From assembly GCF_963665355.1 (NCBI RefSeq), contig NZ_OY762229.1:5146001-5210000 (forward strand): DNA of 64,000 nucleotides, written 5' to 3'. Source of the DNA: an uncultured Desulfobacter sp. GTDB taxonomy: Bacteria > Desulfobacterota > Desulfobacteria > Desulfobacterales > Desulfobacteraceae. Positions within the stretch are counted from its first letter, which is position 1. Every line of letters begins with the position of its first letter. The translations under genes were made by a program, and so were the position numbers. Of this stretch, positions 24,967-34,851 are shown piece after piece. A model generated the notes under the pieces. That model was not told the origin of the DNA, ran no database searches, and worked only from the letters and a program-made list of their open reading frames with translations.

Positions 24967-27900
24967 ATGAACATAATTAAATCACTTCATGCAGGCGTTC
25001 TGTACAAGACCTTTGACCACCGGAACAAATCATATTTTACCGTTTCCCTGCTGTGGGGATTTTCCCTGGATTCCGGTACGCCGGTCCTGGAGCAGAAACT
25101 TTGGGAACTTCTTGGAAAAAACTGCCGGGACGGTGCTGTTATCGACATGGGAATGCCCAAGGCAAGGGCCGAGTATATAGTCTACGGCAGTTTTTTTGCA
25201 GAAAATCAAAAGCCTGTCCAGGCCGGAAAGGTTAAAGTCACCCTGGGGCCGCTGAGCAAGGAGATCTATGTATTCGGCGACCGGCAATGGAACCGTTTGG
25301 GCATCTCAGATCCCGTTCCCATGATCGAAGTGCCCCTTGTTTATGCAAACGCCTTTGGCGGTGACGGGTATGAAAAAAATCCCATGGGCAAAGGATACTG
25401 CAGGATCACGTCCCAGGATGAAACAAGTATTCCCCTGCCCAACCTTGAATATCCCGGTCAGATCATAGGTTCTGTCAAGGACAGGCCGGAACCGGCCGGC
25501 CTTGGTCCTGTGGATATCTCCTGGCAGCCCAGGGCCGGTAAATCCGGGACCTATGATGCAACCTATGTCAAGGAAAGAATTCCGGGCCTGCCCGATGACA
25601 TAGACTGGACATTTTTCAACCAGGGGGCTTACGACCAGTGGATGCCCGGCCATTTCACCGGAGATGAATCCTTTGAACTTCTCAATATGTCCAGAAATAC
25701 CCCCAGAATCCACGGCAGGCTTCCCGGGGTGCAGGGACGCTGTTTTATCAACCACAATCGCAACGACGAAACACTTTTTAAAGAGATTGCCTGCAAGCTT
25801 GATACAGTCCTGTTTTTCCCGGACGAGAATACAGGCTGCGTCATTCACCGGGGAACCGTGGAGGTTGCCGAGGATGACGCAGCAGATATAAAGCAGCTTC
25901 TTCTTGCCCATGAAAACATTGCAGATGCCCCAAGGCCCCATGAGCACTACCTGAATGAGATGGCCTGCCGCACGGACCCTGACGAGGGGTTCAAATATAT
26001 GATGTATACCGCCCCCCTTCTGCCCCAGGGCTGTAGATGCGGCTTTGAACTGCTCCGGGAAGAGTCAGCTAAAGCGTCCGAAAATCTCATGGGTAAAAAT
26101 TTTGACACCTATGCCAAAAAACAGGTGGAAAACTACAAAAAACTTGCAGAGGAAAAAACGGCTCAGCTGGTGGAAAAACAGGAAAAACTGATCCAGGATC
26201 TCAAGGAAGCCGGTGTTGATACCAAGCCCATGACCGAAGAGATTGATAAAATCAAAGAAAAAATGGCAAAAGCCGGCAAGACGGATGAACCGGTATTGTC
26301 AGCCGAAGCCGAACAGTTAACCCGGCTCATGGAGAACATTCTTCCGGGAATCACAAAAGAGGGGGGTGGCCCCAACCTGTCAAAACTTAATTTGCAAGGG
26401 TTTGACGATCTTCAGGCTTATATGGTCAACAGCGCGGATGAGAAAAAGAAACAGATTCTTGAGGATGTTAAGAGCAAACTTAAGGAAGCCGGGGAGCGGG
26501 AGGGATACCAGGCGCTGAAAGATCTTAGGAAGAGGCATGAAATGAAAGGCATGAACGGATTGGATGCAGATCTTGACGAAATGTTTGATATCGACAGGGT
26601 CATCAAGACCATTGACAACCTGAACAATGGGACGGACCAGCCCCGGTCCCTGACGCCTTTGCCCCGGGTAAAACTGACCGGACAGTTTGACGACCTGAAA
26701 GAAAGACTTGAAAAGGCCCAGGATCAGATGCAGGAGATCCGGGAGAAGGTTGTATCCTTGGATGATTTTAAAAAAATCAAAGAAGAAATTCCCAAAGACG
26801 ACATGAAAGATAAGAGGAAAGGTGTGGAAGATCTTTTTGACACAGAGTTCTCCCAGGAAAAAGTAACGGAACTTGGCTCCAGGATTACTGAAATGGAAGA
26901 ACCGCTCAGGCAGGCCGAACAGCGGGCCAAAAGCGCCTATGGCCTGACAGCGCACCTGATCGAAGGATCATCCTCCCCCCATGAAGGCCAGGAGCAAGAT
27001 ATTGCGGCGAAACTTATGGCCGCCCATAAAAACGGCTCCCCCACCGCCAACGGCGATTACGCCTTTGTGGACCTGTCAGGCCGGGACCTGTCGGGAATTG
27101 ATTTAAGCAACTGCTATCTGGAATATGCAAACCTGGCCCACACCAATCTGACCAAAGCCAATTTAAGCAGGGCCATTCTTGCCCATGCGGATTTGACCGG
27201 TGCCACCCTGGCGAATGCCGATTTGACAGGCGCCAATGTCGGGGCGGTTCTTATCAGGGGCACAAAATTTATCAATGCGGATCTGACAGGTGCCACCCTT
27301 TCCAGGTCAGTTATCGAAGACGCAGACTTTATAGGGTGTTCCTTTGGCGACAGACAGGACCTTTTTCTGGAAACAAAATTTTGCAGGTCAAATTTCAGAG
27401 GGTCATCAATGAAGGCGTGCGACTTCATTGATATGGATCTGACCGGGTGCTGTTTTGACAGTGCAGACCTGGCCCAGTCCAACTTTATACATCCGGTGCT
27501 GGAGAAAACCTCATTTAAAGGGGCTGTACTTGAAGGCGTCAATTTCATCGGGGCAAAGGGGGAAAATGCATCATTCCGTGAATCCCGGATGAATAATGTC
27601 CGGTTCCTTGACAGCTGTGTTCTGGCCAATGCAGACTTTTCCATGGCAGATGCCGCCCAGTCATGTTTGCGGCAATGTGATTTCAAAAACAGCAATTTTT
27701 CAGGTGCATGCCTTGACAGGGCGGATCTTGGGGAATCAGACCTGTCCCATTCACTGTTTAACCGTGCCCGGGCTGTCCAGGCCCAGTTCATCAAGGCGGA
27801 TCTGAGCTTTGCACAGCTTCACAGGATCAATCTCATGGAAGGAAACCTGATGAAGGCAAGGCTTGTGGGGGCAAGCTTTACCCAGGCCAATCTGTATTCG

Positions 27901-27987
27901 GTCAGTTTCCTGAAAAGCCGGGTGGACAAAAATACTGATTTCACGGACGCATACCTGGAACAGACAATGCTCTATGAACAAGATTAG
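24967..27987 (+). CDS. DUF2169 adaptor fused to coiled coil and pentapeptide repeats
   Basis: 1,006 residues. The N-terminal part (about 1-330) is DUF2169, seen in T6SS effector gene sets: YVNAFGGDGYEKNPMGKG, ISWQPRAGKSG, PGLPDDIDWTFFNQGAYDQW, HGRLPGVQGRCFI. Residues about 370-660 are highly charged and alpha-helical, probably coiled coil. From about 690 onward runs a pentapeptide-repeat array (LSGRDLSGIDLSNCYLEYAN, LTGATLANADLTGANVG), which folds as a right-handed four-sided beta helix. The three-part fusion could act as a loading chaperone with an attached rod or mimic. It follows vgrG directly and is followed after 16 nt by a second pentapeptide protein. No catalytic toxin motif is seen. 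Confidence 0.85.
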   Translation: MNIIKSLHAGVLYKTFDHRNKSYFTVSLLWGFSLDSGTPVLEQKLWELLGKNCRDGAVIDMGMPKARAEYIVYGSFFAENQKPVQAGKVKVTLGPLSKEIYVFGDRQWNRLGISDPVPMIEVPLVYANAFGGDGYEKNPMGKGYCRITSQDETSIPLPNLEYPGQIIGSVKDRPEPAGLGPVDISWQPRAGKSGTYDATYVKERIPGLPDDIDWTFFNQGAYDQWMPGHFTGDESFELLNMSRNTPRIHGRLPGVQGRCFINHNRNDETLFKEIACKLDTVLFFPDENTGCVIHRGTVEVAEDDAADIKQLLLAHENIADAPRPHEHYLNEMACRTDPDEGFKYMMYTAPLLPQGCRCGFELLREESAKASENLMGKNFDTYAKKQVENYKKLAEEKTAQLVEKQEKLIQDLKEAGVDTKPMTEEIDKIKEKMAKAGKTDEPVLSAEAEQLTRLMENILPGITKEGGGPNLSKLNLQGFDDLQAYMVNSADEKKKQILEDVKSKLKEAGEREGYQALKDLRKRHEMKGMNGLDADLDEMFDIDRVIKTIDNLNNGTDQPRSLTPLPRVKLTGQFDDLKERLEKAQDQMQEIREKVVSLDDFKKIKEEIPKDDMKDKRKGVEDLFDTEFSQEKVTELGSRITEMEEPLRQAEQRAKSAYGLTAHLIEGSSSPHEGQEQDIAAKLMAAHKNGSPTANGDYAFVDLSGRDLSGIDLSNCYLEYANLAHTNLTKANLSRAILAHADLTGATLANADLTGANVGAVLIRGTKFINADLTGATLSRSVIEDADFIGCSFGDRQDLFLETKFCRSNFRGSSMKACDFIDMDLTGCCFDSADLAQSNFIHPVLEKTSFKGAVLEGVNFIGAKGENASFRESRMNNVRFLDSCVLANADFSMADAAQSCLRQCDFKNSNFSGACLDRADLGESDLSHSLFNRARAVQAQFIKADLSFAQLHRINLMEGNLMKARLVGASFTQANLYSVSFLKSRVDKNTDFTDAYLEQTMLYEQD

Positions 27988-28003
27988 GGTATAAAGGCGG
28001 CGT

Positions 28004-29062
28004 ATGGATAAGCAAGAACTGGAAGCATGGGTTAAAGGGCACGGCGAATTACCCGTCATTGCAGGGCAGGACTTTTCCGGCCTTGACTATCAGGGTATAG
28101 ACCTTGGCGGCGGATTGTTTGAACATGTAAAATTCATCAACACCAATCTAAAAGGGGCTGTGCTCAAGGAGTGCAACTTCATATCCTGTGATTTTACAGG
28201 AGCCTGCCTGGATGATGCAAACCTTGCGGCGGCAAATTTCACCGATTTAACCGCAAAAGGTGTATCGCTCAAGGGTGCGGATCTTTCCGATACAAATTTT
28301 ATTGAAGCGGCAATGGATGGTGCAGATTTAGGAAGCGCACGGTTGTCCGGAACAAACTTTGCACAGACGGATCTGACCCAGGCCTCGTTCAGGCAGAGCA
28401 GATCGGAGAATGTAAATTTTCTCAAATGCGGACTGAAAAATGCTGATTTCACCGATTCTGAGCACTACCGCCCCAATATTCTGGAATCCGATACCACAGG
28501 CGCAGTTTTTTCCCAGGCAGTGTTTACCATGGGATTTTTTCTAAAACCGGATTTGAGCCATCAAAACCTTTCCGGCACAACGTTTACCCAATGCCAGTTC
28601 ATGGAGGCTGATTTTTCCCAGGCAGAACTTTCAGGCATGGATCTGACCCAGTGCGGATTTACAGGGGCAAAGCTTGAAGGGGCGGACTTTGGTGGGGCAA
28701 CAGCGAAAAGCGCCCTGTTCATTAAATCCCTCTTAAAGGGGGCAAGGTTTGTGGGCGCCCGGCTTGACCAGGCGCTTTTCAATGAAGCGGATCTGTGCCA
28801 GGCAGATTTTACCAATGCCAGCCTGGTGCAGGCCCAGTTTACAAAGGCTGTTTGTTCAGGAACAAAATTTACAGGGGCGGACCTGACCTATGCTGATTTC
28901 TCCCACGCTGACTTAAGCGGTGCAGATTTGTCCAGCACCGGACTGTTCAGGACAAATCTGCATGAAATCATTGAAAATGAAACCACATGGCAAGGGTCCA
29001 CAAGGGAGCTGGCCCTGTCAACCGACGAAAAAAAGGCAGCAGCAGAAAAGTTCAAACCATGA
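28004..29062 (+). CDS. Pentapeptide-repeat protein of the T6SS cargo set
   Basis: 352 residues, nearly all pentapeptide repeats of the A(D/N)LxX kind, for example LKGAVLKECNFISCDFTGA and LSGADLSSTGLFRTNL. A short non-repeat N-terminus (MDKQELEAWVKGHGELPV) and a short charged C-terminus frame the array. It has no signal peptide. The array resembles the one fused to DUF2169 in the gene before, so the pair probably arose by partial duplication. Pentapeptide proteins can mimic DNA or act as structural scaffolds; here it could be the delivered effector or an immunity or scaffold partner. The sequence does not decide. Confidence 0.8.
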   Translation: MDKQELEAWVKGHGELPVIAGQDFSGLDYQGIDLGGGLFEHVKFINTNLKGAVLKECNFISCDFTGACLDDANLAAANFTDLTAKGVSLKGADLSDTNFIEAAMDGADLGSARLSGTNFAQTDLTQASFRQSRSENVNFLKCGLKNADFTDSEHYRPNILESDTTGAVFSQAVFTMGFFLKPDLSHQNLSGTTFTQCQFMEADFSQAELSGMDLTQCGFTGAKLEGADFGGATAKSALFIKSLLKGARFVGARLDQALFNEADLCQADFTNASLVQAQFTKAVCSGTKFTGADLTYADFSHADLSGADLSSTGLFRTNLHEIIENETTWQGSTRELALSTDEKKAAAEKFKP

Positions 29063-29117
29063 AAATTTAAATCTCAGCCTGACGAGCAGGTATGATGAAT
29101 CATTATGAGGTGTGTGA

Positions 29118-29768
29118 ATGAAAGCAAGTGTAATTCCAATGGCCCACTGCCCGGAACAGGGCGCTATGGGCACGGCAATCGTCAAGGAGATTGCCGGTGA
29201 AAACATTATCATTGCAATGGAAAACGGCCTGGTCTCTTCCCGAAAAGCCTTCAGCTGCCTTGTCTCCCCCGTGAAGGATGACAAAGTGCTTTTTACAAGG
29301 CAGGATTCCTGTTACATCCTTGCCGTGCTTGAACGGTCTGCCGGACCTGATATGGTGCTTGACGTGCCGGGAAATCTCTCCGTGCGGGCAAAACAGGGCG
29401 CCATCACCGCCCAGGCTGTTGACAAGGTGTCACTATCATCACTGAACGGGGTGGAAACTGTTGCGCCGCAATTCACTGTTATTGCCGATAACACCACGGT
29501 TGCATCCCATGACATGACACTGAAAAGTGAACGGATTCAAGCCGTCTCAAGTGAGGTGAAACTCTTTGCAAAGTGTTTGAACTTCATGGCGGACCAGTGG
29601 TTCCAGCAGTCAAAAAATGAAACACGGGTTGTTGAAGGTGTGGAAACCCATACCAGCGGCAGTTTAATACAGAACATAAAAAAAGCACTGTCCATTCGTT
29701 CCGTCTATTCAACAATCACGGCTAAAAAAGATATGAAAATAGATGCGGAACGTATCCACATGGGATAA
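29118..29768 (+). CDS. DUF3540-domain protein
   Basis: 216 residues. The sequence fits DUF3540, a family found with DUF2169 and DUF4150 in T6SS gene sets: AIVKEIAGENIIIAMENG, CLVSPVKDDKVLF, a beta-rich middle (LSVRAKQGAITAQAVDKVSL) and a tail resembling a spike or needle (KDMKIDAERIHMG). It has no signal peptide. The probable role is a spike-associated or cargo-loading protein. It has its own GAGGTGTG ribosome site and is followed after 26 nt by the PAAR-like gene. Confidence 0.78.
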   Translation: MKASVIPMAHCPEQGAMGTAIVKEIAGENIIIAMENGLVSSRKAFSCLVSPVKDDKVLFTRQDSCYILAVLERSAGPDMVLDVPGNLSVRAKQGAITAQAVDKVSLSSLNGVETVAPQFTVIADNTTVASHDMTLKSERIQAVSSEVKLFAKCLNFMADQWFQQSKNETRVVEGVETHTSGSLIQNIKKALSIRSVYSTITAKKDMKIDAERIHMG

Positions 29769-29794
29769 AATGGATTAAAAAAGGAGAGAACAAC

Positions 29795-30199
29795 ATGCCA
29801 TTTGTCAACACCCAGGCCGGAGGGTCAAACTTTGCATTCCCCGATGTCTGCCTGACACCCGCCCCGCCCGCCCCACCGATACCCTTACCATACCCAAACA
29901 CCTCAATGCCCAATACGGCCATTCCCAATCAGTTTAAAATCTTTACCATGGCCATGCCGGACCACAATCTTCAGACAACCGTACCCATGAGCAACGGGGA
30001 CAACCCGGGTGTGGGGCTGAATCCCGTATCCGGCATGGTCATGGGACCGACAAAACATATAGTGGGCAGTTTCAAGGTTTTTAAGGTTGGCATGCCGGCC
30101 ACAAAGATGCTCAGCATGACAGGACAGAACGGTATGTCACCGGGTGCCCTAGGCTCAACGCTGGCACCCAGCCAGACAAAGGTGATGATTTTAAGCTGA
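29795..30199 (+). CDS. DUF4150 / PAAR-like tip protein
   Basis: 134 residues. It shows the proline-rich PAAR-like features of DUF4150: FAFPDVCLTPAPPAPPIPLP, the motif PNTAIPNQFKIF, and NPVSGMVMGPTKHIVGS. Such proteins cap the VgrG trimer and sharpen the type VI spike. It ends the cargo set opened by vgrG. An AAAAGGAGAG ribosome site precedes it. The sensor kinase gene that follows begins 28 nt later and may be read through from this transcript. Confidence 0.82.
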   Translation: MPFVNTQAGGSNFAFPDVCLTPAPPAPPIPLPYPNTSMPNTAIPNQFKIFTMAMPDHNLQTTVPMSNGDNPGVGLNPVSGMVMGPTKHIVGSFKVFKVGMPATKMLSMTGQNGMSPGALGSTLAPSQTKVMILS

Positions 30200-30227
30200 T
30201 TGTATATCGTCGGCTCATGGAGGGAAT

Positions 30228-33200
30228 ATGGGTTCTGACTGTAACAAATCAAAACAACAGGAACATGAGCGCTGGCTCAACGCCATCATTGACGCATCAC
30301 CCGTGCCACTTGTACTGGGGGAAAAAGACGGCAAGACCCTTTACCTGAATCCCTGCTTTACCGACACCTTCGGTTACACCCTGGATGATATACCCCATAT
30401 AGACGAGTGGTGGCTGAAAGCATATCCTGATCCGGTTTACAGAGAAGAAGCAAAAAGTCTTTTGGTGGAGCGGATCAGGCAGACCGGTCAGAACCACGCC
30501 CCGTTCATCCCCATGGAACTTCGCATCCACTGTAAAAACGGAGAGTTTCGTACAGTCTACGCATCCATGTCCAGACTGAAAGGAAATTCAAAGCAATTGC
30601 GTCTGTTTTCCTTGTCTGACGTAACACTGATCAAGAGCATTACTGAAAGGCTACAGACTCTTCTTGCCAATGCCAGCGACGGCATACACGTCCTGGACAG
30701 ACAGGGAAACATCGTCGAATTCAGTGAATCTTTTTCCCGAATGCTCGGTTACACCCGCGAAGAGACCGCCCAGTTGAACATCATGGACTGGGATGCTCTT
30801 ATCCCCGGCAATGATTTTCTTTCTTACACTCAAAAGCTCATGGATTCCAACGGGACTTTTGATACCCGTTATCGCCGCAAGGACGGCGAATTGATCGACG
30901 TGGAGATCCATGCACAATGGATTGTCTTTGACGGTCAGCAGTTGCTGTATGCCTCCAGCCGCGACATAACGAAACGCAAAAGAGCCGAAGAGAAGCTTAC
31001 GCAGGCAATGCTCGAACAAAGCGCTATCCTGGAAAATGCAAACGTCGGCATTACCCTGATCAAAAACCGCATCCAGGTGAAGTCCAACAGGAAAATGGCT
31101 GAAATATTCGGCTACGAGCTGGAAGAAATGACAAATGCCAGCACCAGAAAACTTTATATCTCCCAGGAGGAGTTCGAAAGCTTAGGTCGACAGATTTATC
31201 CCATCATTTTCAGCGGTGGAGTTTATACGGCAGAGCGCGAGATGTGCCGTAAGGACGGCTCACTTATCTGGGTACGGATTTACGGCAAGGCCATTAATGT
31301 TGAAGCTCCGGAATCGGGCAGCATACTGGTTTTTGAAGACATTAGTGACGCCAAAGCCAAAGAACAGGCCTTACACAAGGCAAAAGCCCTGGCCGAACAG
31401 GCCAGTAATCTGAAATCAGAATTCCTGGCGAACATGAGCCATGAGATCCGAACACCCATGAATGCGATTCTGGGCCTGTCACAAATCATTCTGGACACGG
31501 AACTTAACACCCTGCAGCGTGATTACATGGAAAAATTGCACAAATCTGCAGAATCGCTGCTGGGCATCATCAACGACATCCTTGATTATTCCAAAATCGA
31601 GGCCGGCAAATTGAATATTGAAGCCACCGAATTCAGGCTTTTTGAACTTTTGGATGCCACGGCCGGGCTTTTCTCCTATACGGCAGCGGAAAAAGGTCTG
31701 GAGTTGATTTTTGACATTGACCTTGAACTGCCGCCCCTGCTGATTGGAGATCCCCTTCGTCTGCGTCAGATCCTCAATAATCTGCTGGGCAATGCCGTTA
31801 AATTTACCCGGCAGGGAAGCGTGACCCTGGGCATGAAAAGGCAGGACCGGAAGGACGGGCGGTTTCACCTTCAGGCCTGTGTCACCGATACAGGAATCGG
31901 CATGACACCGGATCAGATCGACAGGATTTTTACCCCCTTTGAACAGGCGGAATCATCCACCACACGTCGTTTTGGCGGCACCGGACTTGGATTAAGCATC
32001 AGCCGGCGCCTCATTGAATTAATGGGTGGAGAAATCAGCGTCCAAAGCCAACCCGGGGCCGGAACGGCCTTCACGTTTTCAATTCCACTGGGCATCTCCG
32101 ATTCCCCAACGCCCGGATACTCCCGGGCTGTGGGTTTGAGCCCCGTACGGACGCTGATTGTTGAAGATGACACGGCCTCTCGAAATGTACTGGCAGGAAT
32201 TTTTAACTCCTGGGGTTTTGACGTGGAGCTGGCATCCACTGCAGAACAGGGTTTGAACATGGCTTTGTCCGCCATGGACGAAGGACGCCCCTTCAGGCAA
32301 ATCATCGTTGACTGGAGGCTGCCGGGCATGGACGGCATTGGAATGACAGGCCATCTGCGGGACGCTGAATCTTTGAATAGAAATAATGGCTACAGGCATG
32401 CCGTTATAATCATGGTGACGGCTTACGGTCGCAGAGCCGCCCTGGAGGCGAGTCATGAGAGCAAAATTGACGCAATTTTGGACAAACCCGTTATCGCTTC
32501 TCAACTTTACAATATCTGTCTCAGCCTGCAGGGGACCGGTCTGGATTCGAAAAATGGTCAGTCATGGATCAGCGGTCTGTACCACGCCCGCAATCAACTT
32601 AAATCCATTCACGGAGCGCGGATTCTGCTGGTGGAGGATAACCCGACCAACCAATTGATTGCCAGCGACATACTAAAAAAAATGGGGCTCTGCGTTGATA
32701 TAGCCAACAACGGACTGGAGGGTGTGTCCATGGCGTCCTCAACTTTATTTGATGCAATTTTAATGGACCTGCAGATGCCTGAACTGGATGGTGTTCAAGC
32801 CACAGGTCGCATCAGAAAATTTAAAACCGGTAAAGACGTTCCCATCATAGCCATGACTGCGGCAGCCATGGCTGCTGATAAAACGACCTGCTTGAACGCA
32901 GGCATGGATGATTTCGTGCCCAAACCCATAGATATCAATTTGCTCGCAGCGGCCCTGTTGCGCTGGATTCCCCCCCGCATTCAAGAAACCGAAGACCGTC
33001 TTAATCCCGTGGTGAATGCCTTGAATATTTCCGGAAATGGTAAGCCGTTTTCGGCTAAAGGGCTGAATTTGTCCGACGCTGCCGGACGCATGGGCAATGA
33101 CTGGGCGTTACTGCGTCAGGCACTGCGTTCCTTTGTTAATGATTTCAAAGAATTTCCGGAACAGTTTGAAGCCTGTTTAACGCACAGTCGCCAGGATGAC

Positions 33201-33638
33201 GCCCTGCGGATGGTGCATACCATAAAGGGGTCGTCCAAACTCATCGGGGCTGATAACCTTTCAGAGATCAGTGCAACTCTCGAACACGAACTAAAAAGAG
33301 GACAATGCGCATCGTGGCAAAGGATGCGGGGCAAACTTACCGAGGTCCTGGATGCCATTGCAGCGGTCCCTGAAACCAAAGGTGATATTGCTCGCCCTCT
33401 GGATATTTCCCACTTCAGTGAACTGGCCCGGCGTATTTTCAGTGATCTGAGCAATTCCCGCTTCGTGCCGCCGGAATCAGTCCAAGACATTTGTTCACAG
33501 ATGGCCGGAGCCGGATACGATGAGCAGAGTGAAACATTTAAACGTCATATTGATGCATTCAATTATCCAAAAGCGTGTGATATTCTAACCGATATCGCTG
33601 CTGCACTTCAATTTGAGATAAAGGAGACAGGCGCATGA
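30228..33638 (+). CDS. Cytoplasmic hybrid histidine kinase, PAS-PAS-PAS-HK-REC-REC-HPt
   Basis: 1,136 residues, no membrane helix. Three PAS domains occupy about 18-385 (FTDTFGYTLDD; FSRMLGYTREE; NRKMAEIFGYELEEM). The dimerisation and phosphoacceptor segment is NMSHEIRTPMNAILG (His about 403). The ATPase has NLLGNAVKFT and GGTGLGLSISRRL. REC1 (from about 641) carries Asp in IIVDWRLPGMDG; REC2 (from about 797) carries Asp in ILMDLQMPELDG; the C-terminal HPt domain has VHTIKGSSKLIG with the acceptor His. All phosphorelay residues are visible. It overlaps the REC-GGDEF gene by 4 nt, so a His-Asp-His-Asp relay to that diguanylate cyclase is likely. The signal must be intracellular or reach it through the PAS domains. 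Confidence 0.93.
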   Translation: MGSDCNKSKQQEHERWLNAIIDASPVPLVLGEKDGKTLYLNPCFTDTFGYTLDDIPHIDEWWLKAYPDPVYREEAKSLLVERIRQTGQNHAPFIPMELRIHCKNGEFRTVYASMSRLKGNSKQLRLFSLSDVTLIKSITERLQTLLANASDGIHVLDRQGNIVEFSESFSRMLGYTREETAQLNIMDWDALIPGNDFLSYTQKLMDSNGTFDTRYRRKDGELIDVEIHAQWIVFDGQQLLYASSRDITKRKRAEEKLTQAMLEQSAILENANVGITLIKNRIQVKSNRKMAEIFGYELEEMTNASTRKLYISQEEFESLGRQIYPIIFSGGVYTAEREMCRKDGSLIWVRIYGKAINVEAPESGSILVFEDISDAKAKEQALHKAKALAEQASNLKSEFLANMSHEIRTPMNAILGLSQIILDTELNTLQRDYMEKLHKSAESLLGIINDILDYSKIEAGKLNIEATEFRLFELLDATAGLFSYTAAEKGLELIFDIDLELPPLLIGDPLRLRQILNNLLGNAVKFTRQGSVTLGMKRQDRKDGRFHLQACVTDTGIGMTPDQIDRIFTPFEQAESSTTRRFGGTGLGLSISRRLIELMGGEISVQSQPGAGTAFTFSIPLGISDSPTPGYSRAVGLSPVRTLIVEDDTASRNVLAGIFNSWGFDVELASTAEQGLNMALSAMDEGRPFRQIIVDWRLPGMDGIGMTGHLRDAESLNRNNGYRHAVIIMVTAYGRRAALEASHESKIDAILDKPVIASQLYNICLSLQGTGLDSKNGQSWISGLYHARNQLKSIHGARILLVEDNPTNQLIASDILKKMGLCVDIANNGLEGVSMASSTLFDAILMDLQMPELDGVQATGRIRKFKTGKDVPIIAMTAAAMAADKTTCLNAGMDDFVPKPIDINLLAAALLRWIPPRIQETEDRLNPVVNALNISGNGKPFSAKGLNLSDAAGRMGNDWALLRQALRSFVNDFKEFPEQFEACLTHSRQDDALRMVHTIKGSSKLIGADNLSEISATLEHELKRGQCASWQRMRGKLTEVLDAIAAVPETKGDIARPLDISHFSELARRIFSDLSNSRFVPPESVQDICSQMAGAGYDEQSETFKRHIDAFNYPKACDILTDIAAALQFEIKETGA

Positions 33639-34585
33639 TCACACCAGGCGACATGACAAGCGCCAAAGATACGATTCTTATTGTTGATGACACACCGACC
33701 AATATCCAGGTATTGGCCCAGGCATTGATGAAAAAATATGAGGTCAAGGTGGCCATAAACGGTCCTGCAGCCTTGAAGATCGTTATGGGCAATGAAAAGC
33801 CGGATCTGATTCTCCTGGATATCATGATGCCGGATATGGATGGATATGAGGTCTGCCGGCGCATCAAACAGGATGCGGGAACCCGGAATATTCCCATTTT
33901 TTTTATCACTGCCAGAGACGAAGTCTCCGACCAGAAAAAAGGCTTTGACCTGGGAGCTGCCGATTACATTGTAAAACCCTTTGAGCTTGCGCTTGTCATG
34001 GCCAGGATCAATGTCCACCTCAGGCTGAAACGAAAAACAGAGCGACTGGAAAAGCTGGCATCTGTAGACGGCCTGACAGATATTCCCAATCGGCGGACCC
34101 TGGAGAGCACTCTGGCGCGGGAATGCCGACGATCCATGCGGAACAGTAAACCACTTTCCGTACTCATGATTGATGTGGATCATTTCAAAGCCTATAACGA
34201 CAATTACGGCCACGGGGCGGGCGACGAATGCCTGTGTGCTCTGGCAAAAGTACTTGAAGCCTCTTTGCGGCGGCCCACTGATTTTGCAGGCAGATATGGC
34301 GGAGAGGAGTTTGCCATTATCCTTCCTGACTGTGATACAGACGGTGCCATGAAGGTGGCAGAAAAGATCCGTACCCGGATTGCCTCCCTGGCGATTCCCC
34401 ACGCTTTTTCCGGGACAGCGGCGCATGTAACCGTGAGTATCGGTGGCAAGTCAATGCTTTTCAATGCTGAAACCTCCGGTGATGAGCTGCTTCAAAAGGC
34501 AGACCAGGCTCTTTATCTTGCCAAGGAACAGGGCCGTGACAGGGTTATTATTTTAGACTCAGCAGATTCAGTCTATAGTATTTGA
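33635..34585 (+). CDS. REC-GGDEF response regulator diguanylate cyclase
   Basis: 316 residues starting within the kinase stop (ATGA). REC domain about 1-130 with the phosphoacceptor in LILLDIMMPDMDG and the conserved Lys in YIVKPFEL. The GGDEF domain (about 150-310) has DGLTDIPNRR, DVDHFKAYND and the active site GRYGGEEFA. An RPTD sequence five residues before GRYGG fits the inhibitory I-site RxxD, so product feedback is likely. It makes cyclic di-GMP from two GTP when phosphorylated, probably by the hybrid kinase before it. Confidence 0.94.
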   Translation: MITPGDMTSAKDTILIVDDTPTNIQVLAQALMKKYEVKVAINGPAALKIVMGNEKPDLILLDIMMPDMDGYEVCRRIKQDAGTRNIPIFFITARDEVSDQKKGFDLGAADYIVKPFELALVMARINVHLRLKRKTERLEKLASVDGLTDIPNRRTLESTLARECRRSMRNSKPLSVLMIDVDHFKAYNDNYGHGAGDECLCALAKVLEASLRRPTDFAGRYGGEEFAIILPDCDTDGAMKVAEKIRTRIASLAIPHAFSGTAAHVTVSIGGKSMLFNAETSGDELLQKADQALYLAKEQGRDRVIILDSADSVYSI

Positions 34586-34770
34586 ATGAAAAGCCCCCCT
34601 CTGCTTGGTTGTAAGAAAATGTGCAATCCTCACCATATTTGGGAAAGCTCCGGTTATCATTTTTTCTGGCATATTTTATGTGCATATTCTATGAGTATAT
34701 ATAGTCTGTCTTTTCAATCGTTGCCCACCTTGTGTTCCTTCACAACCTAAAAATTTTAAAATATAGCCGA

Positions 34771-34837
34771 TTGACAAAACTGCAGCATTAATTTAAACAT
34801 GTTTAAATCATAAACTAGTTTAATAAAAAAACATGTT
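34771..34837 (+). promoter_or_regulatory. Promoter with overlapping palindromes before the TetR operon
   Basis: TTGACA at 34771 and TAAACA at 34794 are spaced 17 bp. ATTTAAACATGTTTAAAT (34791-34808) is a perfect palindrome lying over the -10. TAAACTAGTTTA (34811-34822) and AACATGTT (34830-34837) follow before the TetR start at 34852. The arrangement fits autoregulation by the TetR product. The rest of 34586-34770 shows nothing. Confidence 0.6.
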
Positions 34838-34851
34838 CAATTAAGGTGCCC

